DNA from: Paractinoplanes rishiriensis
GTDB lineage: Bacteria > Actinomycetota > Actinomycetes > Mycobacteriales > Micromonosporaceae
Direction of reading: 5' to 3'
Assembly: GCF_016862375.1 (NCBI RefSeq)
Contig: NZ_BOMV01000087.1
Coordinates: 1-64,000, forward strand
DNA length: 64,000 nt
Position 1 is the first letter of the stretch; each line of letters begins with the position of its first letter. The notes below the pieces were generated by a model, which had not been told where the DNA came from, ran no database searches, and was given only the letters and a program-made list of their open reading frames with translations. The translations under genes were made by a program, and so were the position numbers. This document shows positions 43,739-53,876 of this stretch, one piece after another.

Positions 43739-44797
43739 ATGAAGAAGCTCAGCCTTGTGGCGGGGGCGCTTGCCCTCGTGATCGCCGGTGGTCTCGGCGT
43801 CGTGTTTGCCGGTGCGGCCGGCGCGGGACAGACCGGCCTGCGGGCCGCCGATCCCAGCGTGTTGCGGGTCGGGGCCACCTACGTCTCGGTGCAGTCGATG
43901 AACGGTGGGCTTGCCGTCCGGCAGGCTTCGTCGCCGGATGGGCTCGCGGGTGCGGCCGCCCGGCAGGTCTGGTCGGACACCCGGGGGCGCGGAGAGGTGT
44001 GGGCGCCCGAGATTGTGATGGACGATGGGCGTTACTACATCTACTTCGCCGCGGGAGTGGGGGCGGCGCATCGGATGTTCGTGATCAGTTCGGCCGTTGC
44101 GGACAGTGGGTACACAGCCGAGACGCAACTGGCGCTTCCGGACAACAAGTGGGCCATCGACGGGACGCTGTTCACGTTCGGCGGGCAGCGGTGGTTCGTC
44201 TGGTCGGGGTGGGCCGGTGACACCAACGTCGAGCAGAACATCTACCTCGCGCGGATGAGCAACCCGACCACGCCCACCGGGCCGCGCTACGTCATCTCGC
44301 AGCCCCGGGAGAGCTGGGAGCGGGTGGTCGGCAACCCGTTCATCAACGAGGGGCCCGAGCCGATCCGGGACCCGAACGGGCAACTGCACATCGTGTACTC
44401 GGCGAACGGCAGTTGGAGCGACCAGTACTGCCTCGCCGACCTGCGGCTGCGGGCCGGTGGGGACCCCACGTACGTCTGGGACTGGTACAAGTCGAACGGG
44501 TGCCTGTTCGGGTCGAACCGGGCGACCATGATGGCCGGCTGGGATCCGACGCTGGCCGCGAACGGGCCGGGGCACCACACCTTCGTGCTGCTGCACGGCG
44601 ACATCGCCACCAGTCCGCCGGCCGGGCCGCGGTTCCCGCTGATGTACCACGCGGTGGCCAAGGGCACGCCGTACTCGTGGGCGAACCGGTTCTGGTACAC
44701 CGGCACCTTCTGCTGGTGGGGCAACACCACCTACCGCCGGGCCAACGTGCCGGGTGCCACCTCGGACACCGGGTTCAGCCTCAAGTTCTTCGAGTGA
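43739..44797 (+). CDS. Secreted GH43-family glycosidase
   Basis: A 352-residue precursor, signal peptide about 1-30. Five-bladed beta-propeller pattern of GH43: D in ADPSVLRVGATYV (general base), APEIVMDDGRYYIYFAAG, AIDGTLFTFGG (pKa modulator Asp) and NEGPEPIRDPNG (general acid Glu). Likely cuts arabinan or arabinoxylan, in line with the pectin and cellulose enzymes elsewhere in the window. ATG 43739. Its last 17 bp overlap the convergent AraC gene, whose product may regulate it. The 218-bp gap upstream shows no operator I recognise. Confidence 0.85.
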   Translation: MKKLSLVAGALALVIAGGLGVVFAGAAGAGQTGLRAADPSVLRVGATYVSVQSMNGGLAVRQASSPDGLAGAAARQVWSDTRGRGEVWAPEIVMDDGRYYIYFAAGVGAAHRMFVISSAVADSGYTAETQLALPDNKWAIDGTLFTFGGQRWFVWSGWAGDTNVEQNIYLARMSNPTTPTGPRYVISQPRESWERVVGNPFINEGPEPIRDPNGQLHIVYSANGSWSDQYCLADLRLRAGGDPTYVWDWYKSNGCLFGSNRATMMAGWDPTLAANGPGHHTFVLLHGDIATSPPAGPRFPLMYHAVAKGTPYSWANRFWYTGTFCWWGNTTYRRANVPGATSDTGFSLKFFE

Positions 44798-45800
44798 CCT
44801 CGACGGCGAGGGCTCGGAAGGCGCGCGGGCTCATCCCGTACGCCTGCCGGAAAAGACGGCTGAAATGCGCCGCGCTCTCGAAACCCCACCGGCGGCCGAT
44901 GCTGGCCACCGCGACCTCCGCCAGCCGCGGGTTGGCGAGGTCGCGGCGGCAGGCCTCGAGGCGGCGCTGCCGGATCCAGCCGGTCACGGTGAGGCCCTGC
45001 GCGGCGAACTGGCTCTGCAGGGTGCGCAGCGAGACGTGATGCGCCCCGGCCACGGTGTGCGGGGACAGCATCGGGTCGGCCAGATGTTCGCTGATGAATG
45101 CCTGGCTCTGCGCGAGCAGCGCCTGGCCGTGCGCCTCGGCCGGCAGCCCGGCACCGTCGAACTCGCCGGTCAGCCAGACCGCCAGCAGGTCGAGGACGGT
45201 GGTGGCCAGCCGCGCGCCGTCGGCCGGACCGTAGCGCTCGGCGTCGCGGGCCAGCCGGGTCGCGAAACTGTGCACCAGCGAGCCGAGCGGGCTGGTGCCG
45301 TCCAGCCGCACACCGGTGGCCGCCCGCATGATGCGCGGGTCGACGCTCAGCAGCGAGCGCGGAAAGGTCAGCATCGCGTACCGGTGCACGTTCTCGCGGC
45401 CGGGAATGCGGCCGGGTAGGTAGTGCACGCGGAACGGCCGGGAGCTGTCGAAGACCGCGAGACCCCGGCGGGCCAGCGCCGCCTCCCGGCCGTCCTGGGT
45501 CATCAGGTCGGATCCGGTGAGATGCACCATGATGCGGTAGATCTCCGGATCGGACCGCTTGATCATCCGAGGGGTGCGGTCGACCAGCGCGCCACCGTCG
45601 ACGACGTGGGTGACCTGCGCAACCGACACCGCGCCGAGGACGGCCGCCTCGAGCCGGTTGGCGCGGACCCGGGCGGACGGACCGGCCAGCTCGAACTCGA
45701 GCGGCACCGGCAGCGCAGCCAGCGCCTCCCGGGTGTGGTCCAGCCGGTCAGCGGGCGCGACCGTGGTCGAATCCAGCACCAGGGGAGCCACGAAACCCAT
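44781..45800 (-). CDS. AraC-family transcriptional regulator
   Basis: 339 residues. N-terminal AraC-binding-like domain (PF14525 type: DGGALVDRTPRMIKRSDPEIY) and C-terminal double HTH (about 235-335; HHVSLRTLQSQFAAQGLT, then GFESAAHFSRLFRQAYGMSP). Start ATG 45800. Converges on the GH43 gene with 17-bp overlap. Ligand unknown. Confidence 0.9.
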   Translation of the reverse strand: MGFVAPLVLDSTTVAPADRLDHTREALAALPVPLEFELAGPSARVRANRLEAAVLGAVSVAQVTHVVDGGALVDRTPRMIKRSDPEIYRIMVHLTGSDLMTQDGREAALARRGLAVFDSSRPFRVHYLPGRIPGRENVHRYAMLTFPRSLLSVDPRIMRAATGVRLDGTSPLGSLVHSFATRLARDAERYGPADGARLATTVLDLLAVWLTGEFDGAGLPAEAHGQALLAQSQAFISEHLADPMLSPHTVAGAHHVSLRTLQSQFAAQGLTVTGWIRQRRLEACRRDLANPRLAEVAVASIGRRWGFESAAHFSRLFRQAYGMSPRAFRALAVEVTRRT

Positions 45801-46019
45801 GGTAGCGACCGGTGCGGCGTGCGCCGACGGACAAGTGGTCTGCGCCGGCAGGCAACCCTGATCCGGCCCGATGTCGGAGCATCGTCGGTGCGGCGGTCGT
45901 CATGGGGGCGGCCGCCGTCCACAGGGGTGGGTCCGGTGCGGCCAACGGGGGACCCGCTGTGGACGCTTGCAGGAAAATTGGGGTCCCCGCCGATCTTCCG
46001 TATCCGGCATGATCCATGG

Positions 46020-46622
46020 GTGGACGCGGATTGGAGCCGGTGGCGGCAGGAGATCTTCGGAGACCCGTACCTGGTCTGGCATGACGGCCCGGACTTCTCC
46101 GCCATGCTGGCGGCCGCCCGGTATGACCCCGCCCACGTGGCCCGGATGCTACGGGCTGGCCTGGACGCCGGGGATTCGCTGGCCGCGCAGGCGTTCGCCC
46201 AGCTGGCCGAGGAGGGCCTGGCGCCGGCCGACACCGTCGATCTGCTGCGCCGCGCGGCCGTGCCGGCGGACGGTGAGTTGCTGATCCGCATCGCCGAGGC
46301 GCTGTACGTGCTGACCGCCGACCCGTCCTGGTCCGGCCACATCGTCCGGGTGCTGCGCGACGGCGACTCGGAGTTCGTCCGGCTCGACGCGGCCATCGCG
46401 CTGGCCAACTTCCCGCCCTCGCCGGCCCTGGTCACCGCGCTGGCCGAGGCGGTCAACGACACCGCCTACCTGGTCCGCTACCACTCCGCCACCACCTTGA
46501 TCAAATACGCCGGCGGGATGAGCCGGTTCGGCGACGGCCCGGCCCTGTTCGCCAAGATCACGAGCGAGGACCCGGCGCAGTGGCGGCTGGCCGCCGACGA
46601 GCTGGCCGCCCACGTGCGGTAA
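46020..46622 (+). CDS. HEAT-repeat-like protein
   Basis: About 200 residues of helical pairs (LAAQAFAQLAEEGLAPADTV, ADGELLIRIAEALYVL, VRLDAAIALANFPPSPALV, LVRYHSATTLIKYAG) typical of HEAT/PBS-lyase-type scaffolds. No catalytic site. The start is uncertain: GTG 46020 (VDADWSRW) is used; TTG 45978 is also in frame and neither has a good RBS. Unknown partner. Confidence 0.6.
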   Translation: MDADWSRWRQEIFGDPYLVWHDGPDFSAMLAAARYDPAHVARMLRAGLDAGDSLAAQAFAQLAEEGLAPADTVDLLRRAAVPADGELLIRIAEALYVLTADPSWSGHIVRVLRDGDSEFVRLDAAIALANFPPSPALVTALAEAVNDTAYLVRYHSATTLIKYAGGMSRFGDGPALFAKITSEDPAQWRLAADELAAHVR

Positions 46623-46943
46623 AAGCGGGTTCGACTCTCCGCGTTGCCACTTTGCACGATGCCCGCACCCGGCATCGGCTCGAACGGCTTCGACTCGTCC
46701 CGACTTTGTGGATTTGCTGTCCCGCGGCGTGAGCCTTGTTGGCGATCGTGGGGATTGGTGCTCGCTCGTGAGGCTTTCTGCGTGGATCGGGGGTTTGCAC
46801 GGACCACCATCCCGCCCTTGTCGTCCCGTGATGCAGCAGCCCGCCGAACATCGCGCCCCCACCACACCAAGAAGAAGACTCTCGTTGCCGGAATTCGACA
46901 AGATCGGTGAAGGTGGGCCGGCCCCGGTGTCGTGGCAACGGGC
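46623..46943. other. 321-bp intergenic region with a tRNA T-arm-like fragment
   Basis: No gene seen. Immediately after the HEAT-like stop, gcgggttcgactctccgc resembles the T arm of a tRNA followed by cgttgcca, but stem pairing is imperfect and no 5' half exists. The rest shows no clear promoter or operator. Confidence 0.4.
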
Positions 46944-47681
46944 TTATTGGCGACTGATCAGGGCCTCTACGCCGTCCAGCAGCAAGGTTAGGCCGAAGGT
47001 GAAGTCGGCGTCGTCGATCCACTGGTCGTTGCGGCCGAAACCGTTGGCTTGCACCGCGGCGGTCAGGGCCGGGTAGCCGTTCGGGTCCAGCACCTCGGTC
47101 AGCACGGCGCTGTAGCCCGCCATCCCGGCCATCGGATCGTCGCCGGTGGACGCGGTGGTGGTGGTCAGCGCGTGTGCCAGGGTCGCCTGCTGGGCTGCGT
47201 ACCCGGTCAGGGTTGTCACGATGTTGATTTTCTCTCCGGGGTCGAGACCGGTGTCGTCGAGGGCGGCCAGCGCGCGGTCGAGCCAGCGCAGTGATCGTGG
47301 GCCGGCCGGTGGGGAGTGCTGCCCGAGGGAAAGTAGCCAGGGTCGGCTCAGCAGGTAGTTGCGGTTCGCCGTGGTCCAGTCGGTCAGGTACGGGCGCCAG
47401 GCGCGCCCGTCGAGCGGTGGCGGTTCCGGTGCGGCGGCGTCGGCCATGACGATCAGCAGGTCGTCCTTGCTGCCGGCGTAGCGGTAGAGCGACATGGTGG
47501 CCACCCCGACCTCGGCCGCGACGCTCGCCATGGTCACCCCGTCGAGGCCGTCCCGGTCGGCGATCCGGATCGCGGCCTCGACGATGCGGGGCAGGTCCAG
47601 GCTGGGCCGCGGGCCGCGTCTCGGGAGCTCCTCGCGGCCCCACATGCGGGCTATCACGGCAGGTAACGGGGTTTCCGGCAC
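46944..47681 (-). CDS. TetR-family transcriptional regulator
   Basis: 245 residues. N-terminal HTH (about 30-75: AIRIADRDGLDGVTMASVAA, then GVATMSLYRYAGSKDDLL) and a TetR_C-type ligand domain. ATG 47681. Divergent from the DUF418 gene with a palindromic site between them, the usual repressor/target arrangement. Ligand unknown. Confidence 0.92.
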   Translation of the reverse strand: MPETPLPAVIARMWGREELPRRGPRPSLDLPRIVEAAIRIADRDGLDGVTMASVAAEVGVATMSLYRYAGSKDDLLIVMADAAAPEPPPLDGRAWRPYLTDWTTANRNYLLSRPWLLSLGQHSPPAGPRSLRWLDRALAALDDTGLDPGEKINIVTTLTGYAAQQATLAHALTTTTASTGDDPMAGMAGYSAVLTEVLDPNGYPALTAAVQANGFGRNDQWIDDADFTFGLTLLLDGVEALISRQ

Positions 47682-47709
47682 GGCGGAATCTCCTTGCTAC
47701 AAAAAACTC

Positions 47710-47736
47710 TGTATCTCGTATAGTGTATGCGATACA
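47710..47736. promoter_or_regulatory. TetR operator candidate overlapping the DUF418 promoter
   Basis: An imperfect palindrome with 11-bp arms, TGTATCTCGTA and TATGCGATACA, 9 of 11 matching, around tagtg. A -10-like TATAGT (47719-47724) lies inside it, so binding would block transcription of the DUF418 gene. It sits in the 74-bp divergent gap. Confidence 0.6.
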
Positions 47737-47755
47737 TAGTTACGGGGAGGATCTG

Positions 47756-48934
47756 TTGAGAGTTCTGAACGTAGACGCGGTACGCGGGTTCGCGTTATTC
47801 GGGATCTTCGCGGTGAACGTGACCTTCATGGCGTCCGGCTATCCGGGCAACCTGGTGACCGACCCGGCCTTCGACTCGGCGGTCGACCACGCGGTGCGCA
47901 TGCTGTCGTCGGTGCTCATCGACATGAAGTTCTACGTGCTGTTCTCGTTCCTGTTCGGGTACAGCTTCACGCTTCAGATGGGCGCGGCCTTCCCGGCGCG
48001 CACGCTGCGCCGGCTCGGCGGCCTGTTCGCGCTGGGCGCGCTGCACACGGTCTTTCTCTACGGCGGCGACATCCTGACCACGTACGCGATCGCCGGTCTT
48101 GCCCTGTTCTTCCTGCGGAACGTGCGGGACCGCACCGCCATCCGGATCGCGCTGGCCCTGTACGCGGTCGTGCTGCTCAGCATGATCGCGAGCGGGCTGC
48201 TGGTGGACCGGTCGGCGTTCCTGCCCAGTGAGGCGGAGGCGCTGGCCAACGGCGCGGCCGCGACCCAGGCGCTGCTCGGCGGCTGGAGTGCGAACATCGG
48301 CGAGCACCTGGCCGGGCTGCCGCTGCTGATCCTCCAGGCGGTGACCCTGCAGGGCCCGACCGCGCTGGCCCTGTTCCTACTCGGCATGGTCGCCGGGCGC
48401 CGCCAATGGCTGTCCGGGGTGCGCGGCGACGAGCCGGTCCTGCGCCGGATCCAGGCGATCGGCTTTCCGGTCGGGCTGCTCGGCGGCATCGTGTACGCGG
48501 CGAGCGGCGGCAACGGCAACACGCTCGCGGTGGCGGCCAGCGTCGCGACGGCACCGCTGCTGGCGGCCGCGTACGTGGCCACCCTGCTGCGAATGGCGGT
48601 GGTCCGGGAACCGCTTGCCCCGGCCGGCCGGATGGCGCTAACCAATTATCTGGGCCAGTCGGTGATCGGGCTGATCGTGTTCACCGGGATCGGGTTCGGG
48701 CTGGCCGGGGAGTTTTCGCCGCTCGGGCTGTTCGGCTTCGTGCTGGTGGTGTTCGGGGGTCAGCTGGTGGTCAGTGCACTGTGGATGCGGCGATTCCGGT
48801 ACGGGCCGATGGAGTGGGTGTTGCGGTGGGTGACTTACGGGCGCCGGCCGGCGCTGCTGCTTCTCACCCGCGAGCCGGCCGCTGCCGGGGCGCCGGACCA
48901 CGGTTCCACCACAGGCTCAGGCCCACCCCGCTGA
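47756..48934 (+). CDS. DUF418-family membrane protein
   Basis: 392 residues with about nine hydrophobic segments. Family start RVLNVDAVRGFALFGIF, then MKFYVLFSFLFGYSF and, near the end, LTNYLGQSVIGLIVFTG (DUF418). Transporter-like but without a known substrate. TTG 47756 is chosen for GGGGAGG at 5 nt; the longer frame would start inside the operator. The C-terminal 70 bp overlap the convergent VWA gene, so the last 23 residues are a low-complexity tail. Likely repressed by the adjacent TetR protein. Confidence 0.85.
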   Translation: MRVLNVDAVRGFALFGIFAVNVTFMASGYPGNLVTDPAFDSAVDHAVRMLSSVLIDMKFYVLFSFLFGYSFTLQMGAAFPARTLRRLGGLFALGALHTVFLYGGDILTTYAIAGLALFFLRNVRDRTAIRIALALYAVVLLSMIASGLLVDRSAFLPSEAEALANGAAATQALLGGWSANIGEHLAGLPLLILQAVTLQGPTALALFLLGMVAGRRQWLSGVRGDEPVLRRIQAIGFPVGLLGGIVYAASGGNGNTLAVAASVATAPLLAAAYVATLLRMAVVREPLAPAGRMALTNYLGQSVIGLIVFTGIGFGLAGEFSPLGLFGFVLVVFGGQLVVSALWMRRFRYGPMEWVLRWVTYGRRPALLLLTREPAAAGAPDHGSTTGSGPPR

Positions 48935-49949
48935 ACGCCAGCAGCACCGCGACCAGCACGAACCAGACCGTGACCTCGGCCTCCTCCTCGTGCAGGCCGA
49001 TCTCCTTGGGCAGGTCGCCGAGCACGTCGGCCAGCTGGTCGGCGTCTTCGGCCCGGAAGTAGCGGCCGCCGGTGGTGTCGGCGACCTGGTTGAGCGCCGC
49101 CTCGTCGATCTCGCGGTTGCCGCCGCCGCCGCGGAGGCCGCCGCCCGGCCGTCCGAAACCGCCGCCGCCGAACGCCGAGTCGCCGCTGACCTGGTCCGGC
49201 GTGCAAATCATCTGCCCCGGCTCGGTGGTGCCGAAGCCGATCGTGAACACCCGCAGCCGGCGGGCCGCGGCCTGCTCGGCAGCCTCGGCCGGGTCGACGC
49301 CGGTGGTGTTCGAGCCGTCGGTGAGCACCACGATGGTGTCCGGTTCGTAGCCGGCGCCCGCCTCGGGCGGCGCGTCACCGAGGTCGACGCCGGTGGCGGC
49401 CACGTTCGGGTTGGACTCGGCGATCGCGTCGATCGAGGTGAGGATGGCCTGCCCGATCGCGGTGCCGCGGGCCGTCTTGAGGGTGGCGATCGCGTCGAGC
49501 AGGGCGTCCTTGTCGGTGGTGGGCGGCACCAGCAGGCCGGCGATGCCGGAGAACGCGACCAGGCCGATCCGGGTGCCGTCGTTCTGCGACTCGACGAAGT
49601 TGCGGGCCGCGTCGACCGCGACCGCGAGCCGGTTCGGCGGCACATCGGTGTTGCACATCGAGCCGGAGACGTCGATGGCGAGCAGGATCGACGTGTTGTT
49701 GGACGGCACCGCGACGGTCGCCTGCGGGCGGGCCAGGGCGGCGGCCAGCACCACCAGCCCGGCCAGGAAGAGCGCGACCGGGATGCGCCGGCGCCAGGAC
49801 GTGCGGCCGGGCAGCGCGGCCCGGATCAGCGCGACGCTCGAGACGGTGACCGCCGATCGCTTGCGCCGCCGGTTCAGCCACCAGCGTGCGGCCAGCAGCA
49901 GCGGTACGACCAGCAGCGCGGTGAGGGCCCAGGGCCAGCTGAGCGACAT
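48864..49949 (-). CDS. VWA-domain membrane protein (BatA/BatB type)
   Basis: 361 residues. Two N-terminal TM helices (about 8-24 and 58-73), a VWA domain with MIDAS DVSGSM and TDGSNTT, a Gly-rich insertion (about 255-280) and a final TM helix near 335. Fourth gene of a MoxR-DUF58-VWA-VWA operon. Such sets are thought to fold or activate envelope or metal-dependent complexes. Start ATG 49949 overlaps the previous stop (TGATG). Confidence 0.85.
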   Translation of the reverse strand: MSLSWPWALTALLVVPLLLAARWWLNRRRKRSAVTVSSVALIRAALPGRTSWRRRIPVALFLAGLVVLAAALARPQATVAVPSNNTSILLAIDVSGSMCNTDVPPNRLAVAVDAARNFVESQNDGTRIGLVAFSGIAGLLVPPTTDKDALLDAIATLKTARGTAIGQAILTSIDAIAESNPNVAATGVDLGDAPPEAGAGYEPDTIVVLTDGSNTTGVDPAEAAEQAAARRLRVFTIGFGTTEPGQMICTPDQVSGDSAFGGGGFGRPGGGLRGGGGNREIDEAALNQVADTTGGRYFRAEDADQLADVLGDLPKEIGLHEEEAEVTVWFVLVAVLLAFSGVGLSLWWNRGPAPRQRPARG

Positions 49950-50932
49950 CAGACGATCCTTCCGTGCCAGCGGGTGCTCAGCAGTGCGCCGAGCGCCAGC
50001 AGCAGCAGGGCGGCGCCGGCGAACGGCGCGGTCAGCTCGACCGGCTCCTTCTTGCTGGTCAGCCGCAGGTCGATGGACTTCGTCGTGTCGGCGAGCGTGG
50101 CGGCGTCGCCGGCCTGCAGGTAGGTGCCGCCGGTGGTCTGCGCGACCGTGGTCAGCAGTTCCTCGTTGAGCGCGGTGCTCAGCTGGAACCCGTCGACCTC
50201 GACCGCGGCGCCCTTGGCCGTGCCGACGCCGACGGTCTGGATGCGTACGCCCGCGGCCGCGGCCAGCTCGGCGGCGGCCGTGACGTCCGGTCCGCCGGTT
50301 TCCTCGCCGTCCGAGAAGACCACGATCGTCGCCGACGGCCAGTACCCGAGTTCGTCGGTGACCGGCGGCTCACCTTCCTCGGGCAAGCTGACCGGCTTGC
50401 CGGTGATGGTGCCGAGGGCCACCAGGATGGCCTGCCCCAGCGAAGTGCCGCCGCCCGGCTTGGCCCGGTTGATCGCGGCCACCGCGGCCGGGTGGTCGTC
50501 GGTCGGTGCCTGGGTCATCAGGGCCTGGTCACCGAAGACGATCACGCCGACGTCGACCGAATCGGGTTGCTCCTCGACGAATCCGGTGGCGGCGGCCTGC
50601 GCGGCGGCCAGCCGGCTGGGTGTGACGTCGGCGGCCGACATGCTGTTCGAGATGTCGAATGCGAGCACCACGGTGCCGGCCACCCGGGGCACGGCCACCT
50701 CGGCGTGCGGCCGGGCCAGGCCGACCAGCAGCACCGGCAGGGCGGCCAGCAGCAGCGCGTACGGCAGGTGGCGGCGGATCGCGGCCCGGCGGGACCCGCC
50801 GCCGGCCAGGGTGCCGAAGCCGGCCGCTCGCAGCGCGACGTTGCGCCGTTTCTGGAGCGCCACGTAGAACGCGATCGCGCCCGCCGTGATCAGCGCGGCC
50901 ACCGCGAGGATGAGCGGGTAGAGGAAGCTCAC
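49949..50932 (-). CDS. VWA-domain membrane protein (second)
   Basis: 327 residues. TM helices near 5-24, 58-73 and at the C-terminus (FAGAALLLLALGALL). VWA domain with the MIDAS variant DISNSM, so D-x-S-x-S is kept, and SDGEETGG. GTG 50932 overlaps the DUF58 stop (GTGA). Paralogue of the downstream VWA gene. Confidence 0.85.
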   Translation of the reverse strand: MSFLYPLILAVAALITAGAIAFYVALQKRRNVALRAAGFGTLAGGGSRRAAIRRHLPYALLLAALPVLLVGLARPHAEVAVPRVAGTVVLAFDISNSMSAADVTPSRLAAAQAAATGFVEEQPDSVDVGVIVFGDQALMTQAPTDDHPAAVAAINRAKPGGGTSLGQAILVALGTITGKPVSLPEEGEPPVTDELGYWPSATIVVFSDGEETGGPDVTAAAELAAAAGVRIQTVGVGTAKGAAVEVDGFQLSTALNEELLTTVAQTTGGTYLQAGDAATLADTTKSIDLRLTSKKEPVELTAPFAGAALLLLALGALLSTRWHGRIV

Positions 50933-51813
50933 CGGCGCCTCCGTCCGGAGCGGCGGACCATGTCGACGAGCGCGGACAGCAGGTCCTGGTCGGTGGTGAT
51001 CCGGTGCGCGTCGACGCCGGCCTTGCGCATGGCACCGGCGAGTGCCGCCTCGCGCTCGTTCACCTGGCCGGCCAGCCGGTCGCGCAGCAGCGGGTCGCTG
51101 GTGTCGACCAGCAACTGCTCGCCGGTCTCGGCGTCCTCGACCAGGATCAGGCCGAGATCGGGCAGGTCGAGCTCGGCCGGGTCGACCACCCGGATCACCA
51201 CCACCTCGTGCCGGTGGGTGAGCATGGCCAGCGGGCGGTCCCAGTCGGTTTCGCCGATGAAGTCGGACATGAGGAAGATCAGGCTGCGCCGTCGCGTCGT
51301 GGTGACCGCGGCCAGCCGCAGCATGGCGGCCAGGTCGGTGGTGGCGCCCTGGCGGCCGGGGGACGGCGGACGCATCAGCTCGCGGGCGATGCGCAGCGTC
51401 TGGTCGCGGCCGGTGCGCGGCGGGATCACCTGCTGGCGGTGGTTGTCGTAGAGGATGGCGCCGACCCGGTTGCCGCCCTGCCCGACCAGCCGGGCCAGGC
51501 TGACCGCGAGCTCGGTGGCGGTCGACTCCTTGCCCGCCGCCTGGCCGAATCTCATCGAGGCGGACCGGTCGACGACCAGCCAGGCGGTCATCTCGCGGTC
51601 CTCGGTGTACTGCCGGATGTACGGCTCGTCGAGACGGGCCGTGACGTTCCAGTCGATGTGCCGGACGTCGTCCTCCGGCACGTACGCCCGCAGGTCGGTG
51701 AAGTCGATCCCGGTGCCGTGCCACACCGTGCGATAGGCGCCCTGGAGACGCCCGTCGAGGCGCCGCCCGAGTTTCCACTCGAGGCGTCGCAGCAGCCGGT
51801 CGGGAGCCGTCAT
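50929..51813 (-). CDS. DUF58-family protein
   Basis: 294 residues. N-terminal GRRLDGRLQGAYRTVWHGTG, YVPEDDVRHIDWNVTAR (the DUF58 signature) and a VWA-like C-terminal part (VDRSASMRFG). Cytoplasmic; acts with MoxR. ATG 51813, 3 bp after the MoxR stop. Regulates or presents substrates to the MoxR ATPase in known systems; here the client is unknown. Confidence 0.88.
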   Translation of the reverse strand: MTAPDRLLRRLEWKLGRRLDGRLQGAYRTVWHGTGIDFTDLRAYVPEDDVRHIDWNVTARLDEPYIRQYTEDREMTAWLVVDRSASMRFGQAAGKESTATELAVSLARLVGQGGNRVGAILYDNHRQQVIPPRTGRDQTLRIARELMRPPSPGRQGATTDLAAMLRLAAVTTTRRRSLIFLMSDFIGETDWDRPLAMLTHRHEVVVIRVVDPAELDLPDLGLILVEDAETGEQLLVDTSDPLLRDRLAGQVNEREAALAGAMRKAGVDAHRITTDQDLLSALVDMVRRSGRRRR

Positions 51814-51816
51814 GGG

Positions 51817-52809
<993 letters not shown>

Positions 52810-52835
52810 GAGCCGTCCTTCGGTGTGTCGATGAT

Positions 52836-53693
52836 CTACAGCGGGGGAGCCTGGCCGGTGCCCTCGCCCGCGCCCAGGGCCGCCCCGATCGGGACGGCGA
52901 AGCCGATGCCGATGAAGGTGCCCGCCTCGGTCGGGTTGGCCAGGGCGATCACGATGCCGATCACCTCGGCCCGGTCGTTGAGCAGCGGCCCGCCGGAACT
53001 GCCCGGGTTGACCGCCGCGTCGAACTGGATCAGCCCGGTCACGTCGCCGCCGGCGTCGCGGGACATCACCCGGTTGAGCCCGGAGACGACACCGCTGGTG
53101 GTGCTCGCGGTGAGGCCGAGCGGGTTGCCGATCGCCACCACGTCGTCGCCGATGCCGGCACCGCCGCCGAGGGTGGCGGGCACCAGCGTCTCGGGCAGTT
53201 TCGCCGGGGTGAGGGTGGCGATGTCCTGTTTGGCGTCGGCGCTGGCCACCTGGGCGGCCGCGGACGTGCCGTCGGTGTAGGTCACCCTGATCGATTTCGC
53301 GCCGCTGACCACGTGTGCCGCGGTGAGGATGGTGCCGTCGGCGTTCACGATGACGCCGGTGCCGGTCGCCGACTCGGCCATCGAGCGACCGTTGGCCGAG
53401 CCGCCGCCGCTGGTCTGGATCAGGACGACCGAGGGCAGCAGCGTCTGGTAGACCTCGGCAACGCTCAGCGGACCGTCCGATGCGGACGGTGATGGCTTGG
53501 CCGCGGTGACGCTGGGTGACTGCCCGCCGCCCCCGTCGCGGACGACCACGACCGCGGTGATCGCCACGGCCCAGATCGCAACGGCGCCGATCAGCACACG
53601 ACGACGCAGTTCAGGCGTGTACCACTGGCGTTTCGGCTCGTCCGGCGCGGGGGGCGGTGCCTGGTCACCCTCCACACCGAGCGACGTGATCAC
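52836..53693 (-). CDS. Membrane-anchored HtrA/trypsin-like serine protease without PDZ
   Basis: 285 residues. Cytoplasmic Pro-rich N-terminus, one TM helix (34-51), a Ser/Pro linker, then a chymotrypsin-fold protease with H127 (TAAHVV), D157 (KQDIATL) and S233 (NPGSSGGP). It ends right after the protease fold, so there is no PDZ domain. ATG 53693. 26 bp downstream lies moxR on the same strand, so it may be co-transcribed and act in envelope quality control. Confidence 0.9.
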   Translation of the reverse strand: MITSLGVEGDQAPPPAPDEPKRQWYTPELRRRVLIGAVAIWAVAITAVVVVRDGGGGQSPSVTAAKPSPSASDGPLSVAEVYQTLLPSVVLIQTSGGGSANGRSMAESATGTGVIVNADGTILTAAHVVSGAKSIRVTYTDGTSAAAQVASADAKQDIATLTPAKLPETLVPATLGGGAGIGDDVVAIGNPLGLTASTTSGVVSGLNRVMSRDAGGDVTGLIQFDAAVNPGSSGGPLLNDRAEVIGIVIALANPTEAGTFIGIGFAVPIGAALGAGEGTGQAPPL

Positions 53694-53876
53694 GGCACGA
53701 CCGCCACAGTGTGCATCCTTCGACTGTAGGAGCGTTTTCTCAGAGTTGCCCGGGAGAAGCCTGTCCGTTTGCGGTACGCGAGACCACCGTTCGGCACGGA
53801 AAACGGAATTATCCGGACGACCCCGTGCCGAGGCGGCACTCCTCTGTACGTCCGGAGAGGCGGCTTGGTTCGCCGG

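Noticed and set aside
45423..46019. Upstream extension of the HEAT-like frame
   Set aside because: Antisense to the AraC gene; the helical-repeat sequence begins only near 46020.
46623..46665. A complete tRNA gene
   Set aside because: Only a T-arm-like 3' part is present; no D arm, anticodon arm or matching 5' acceptor strand.
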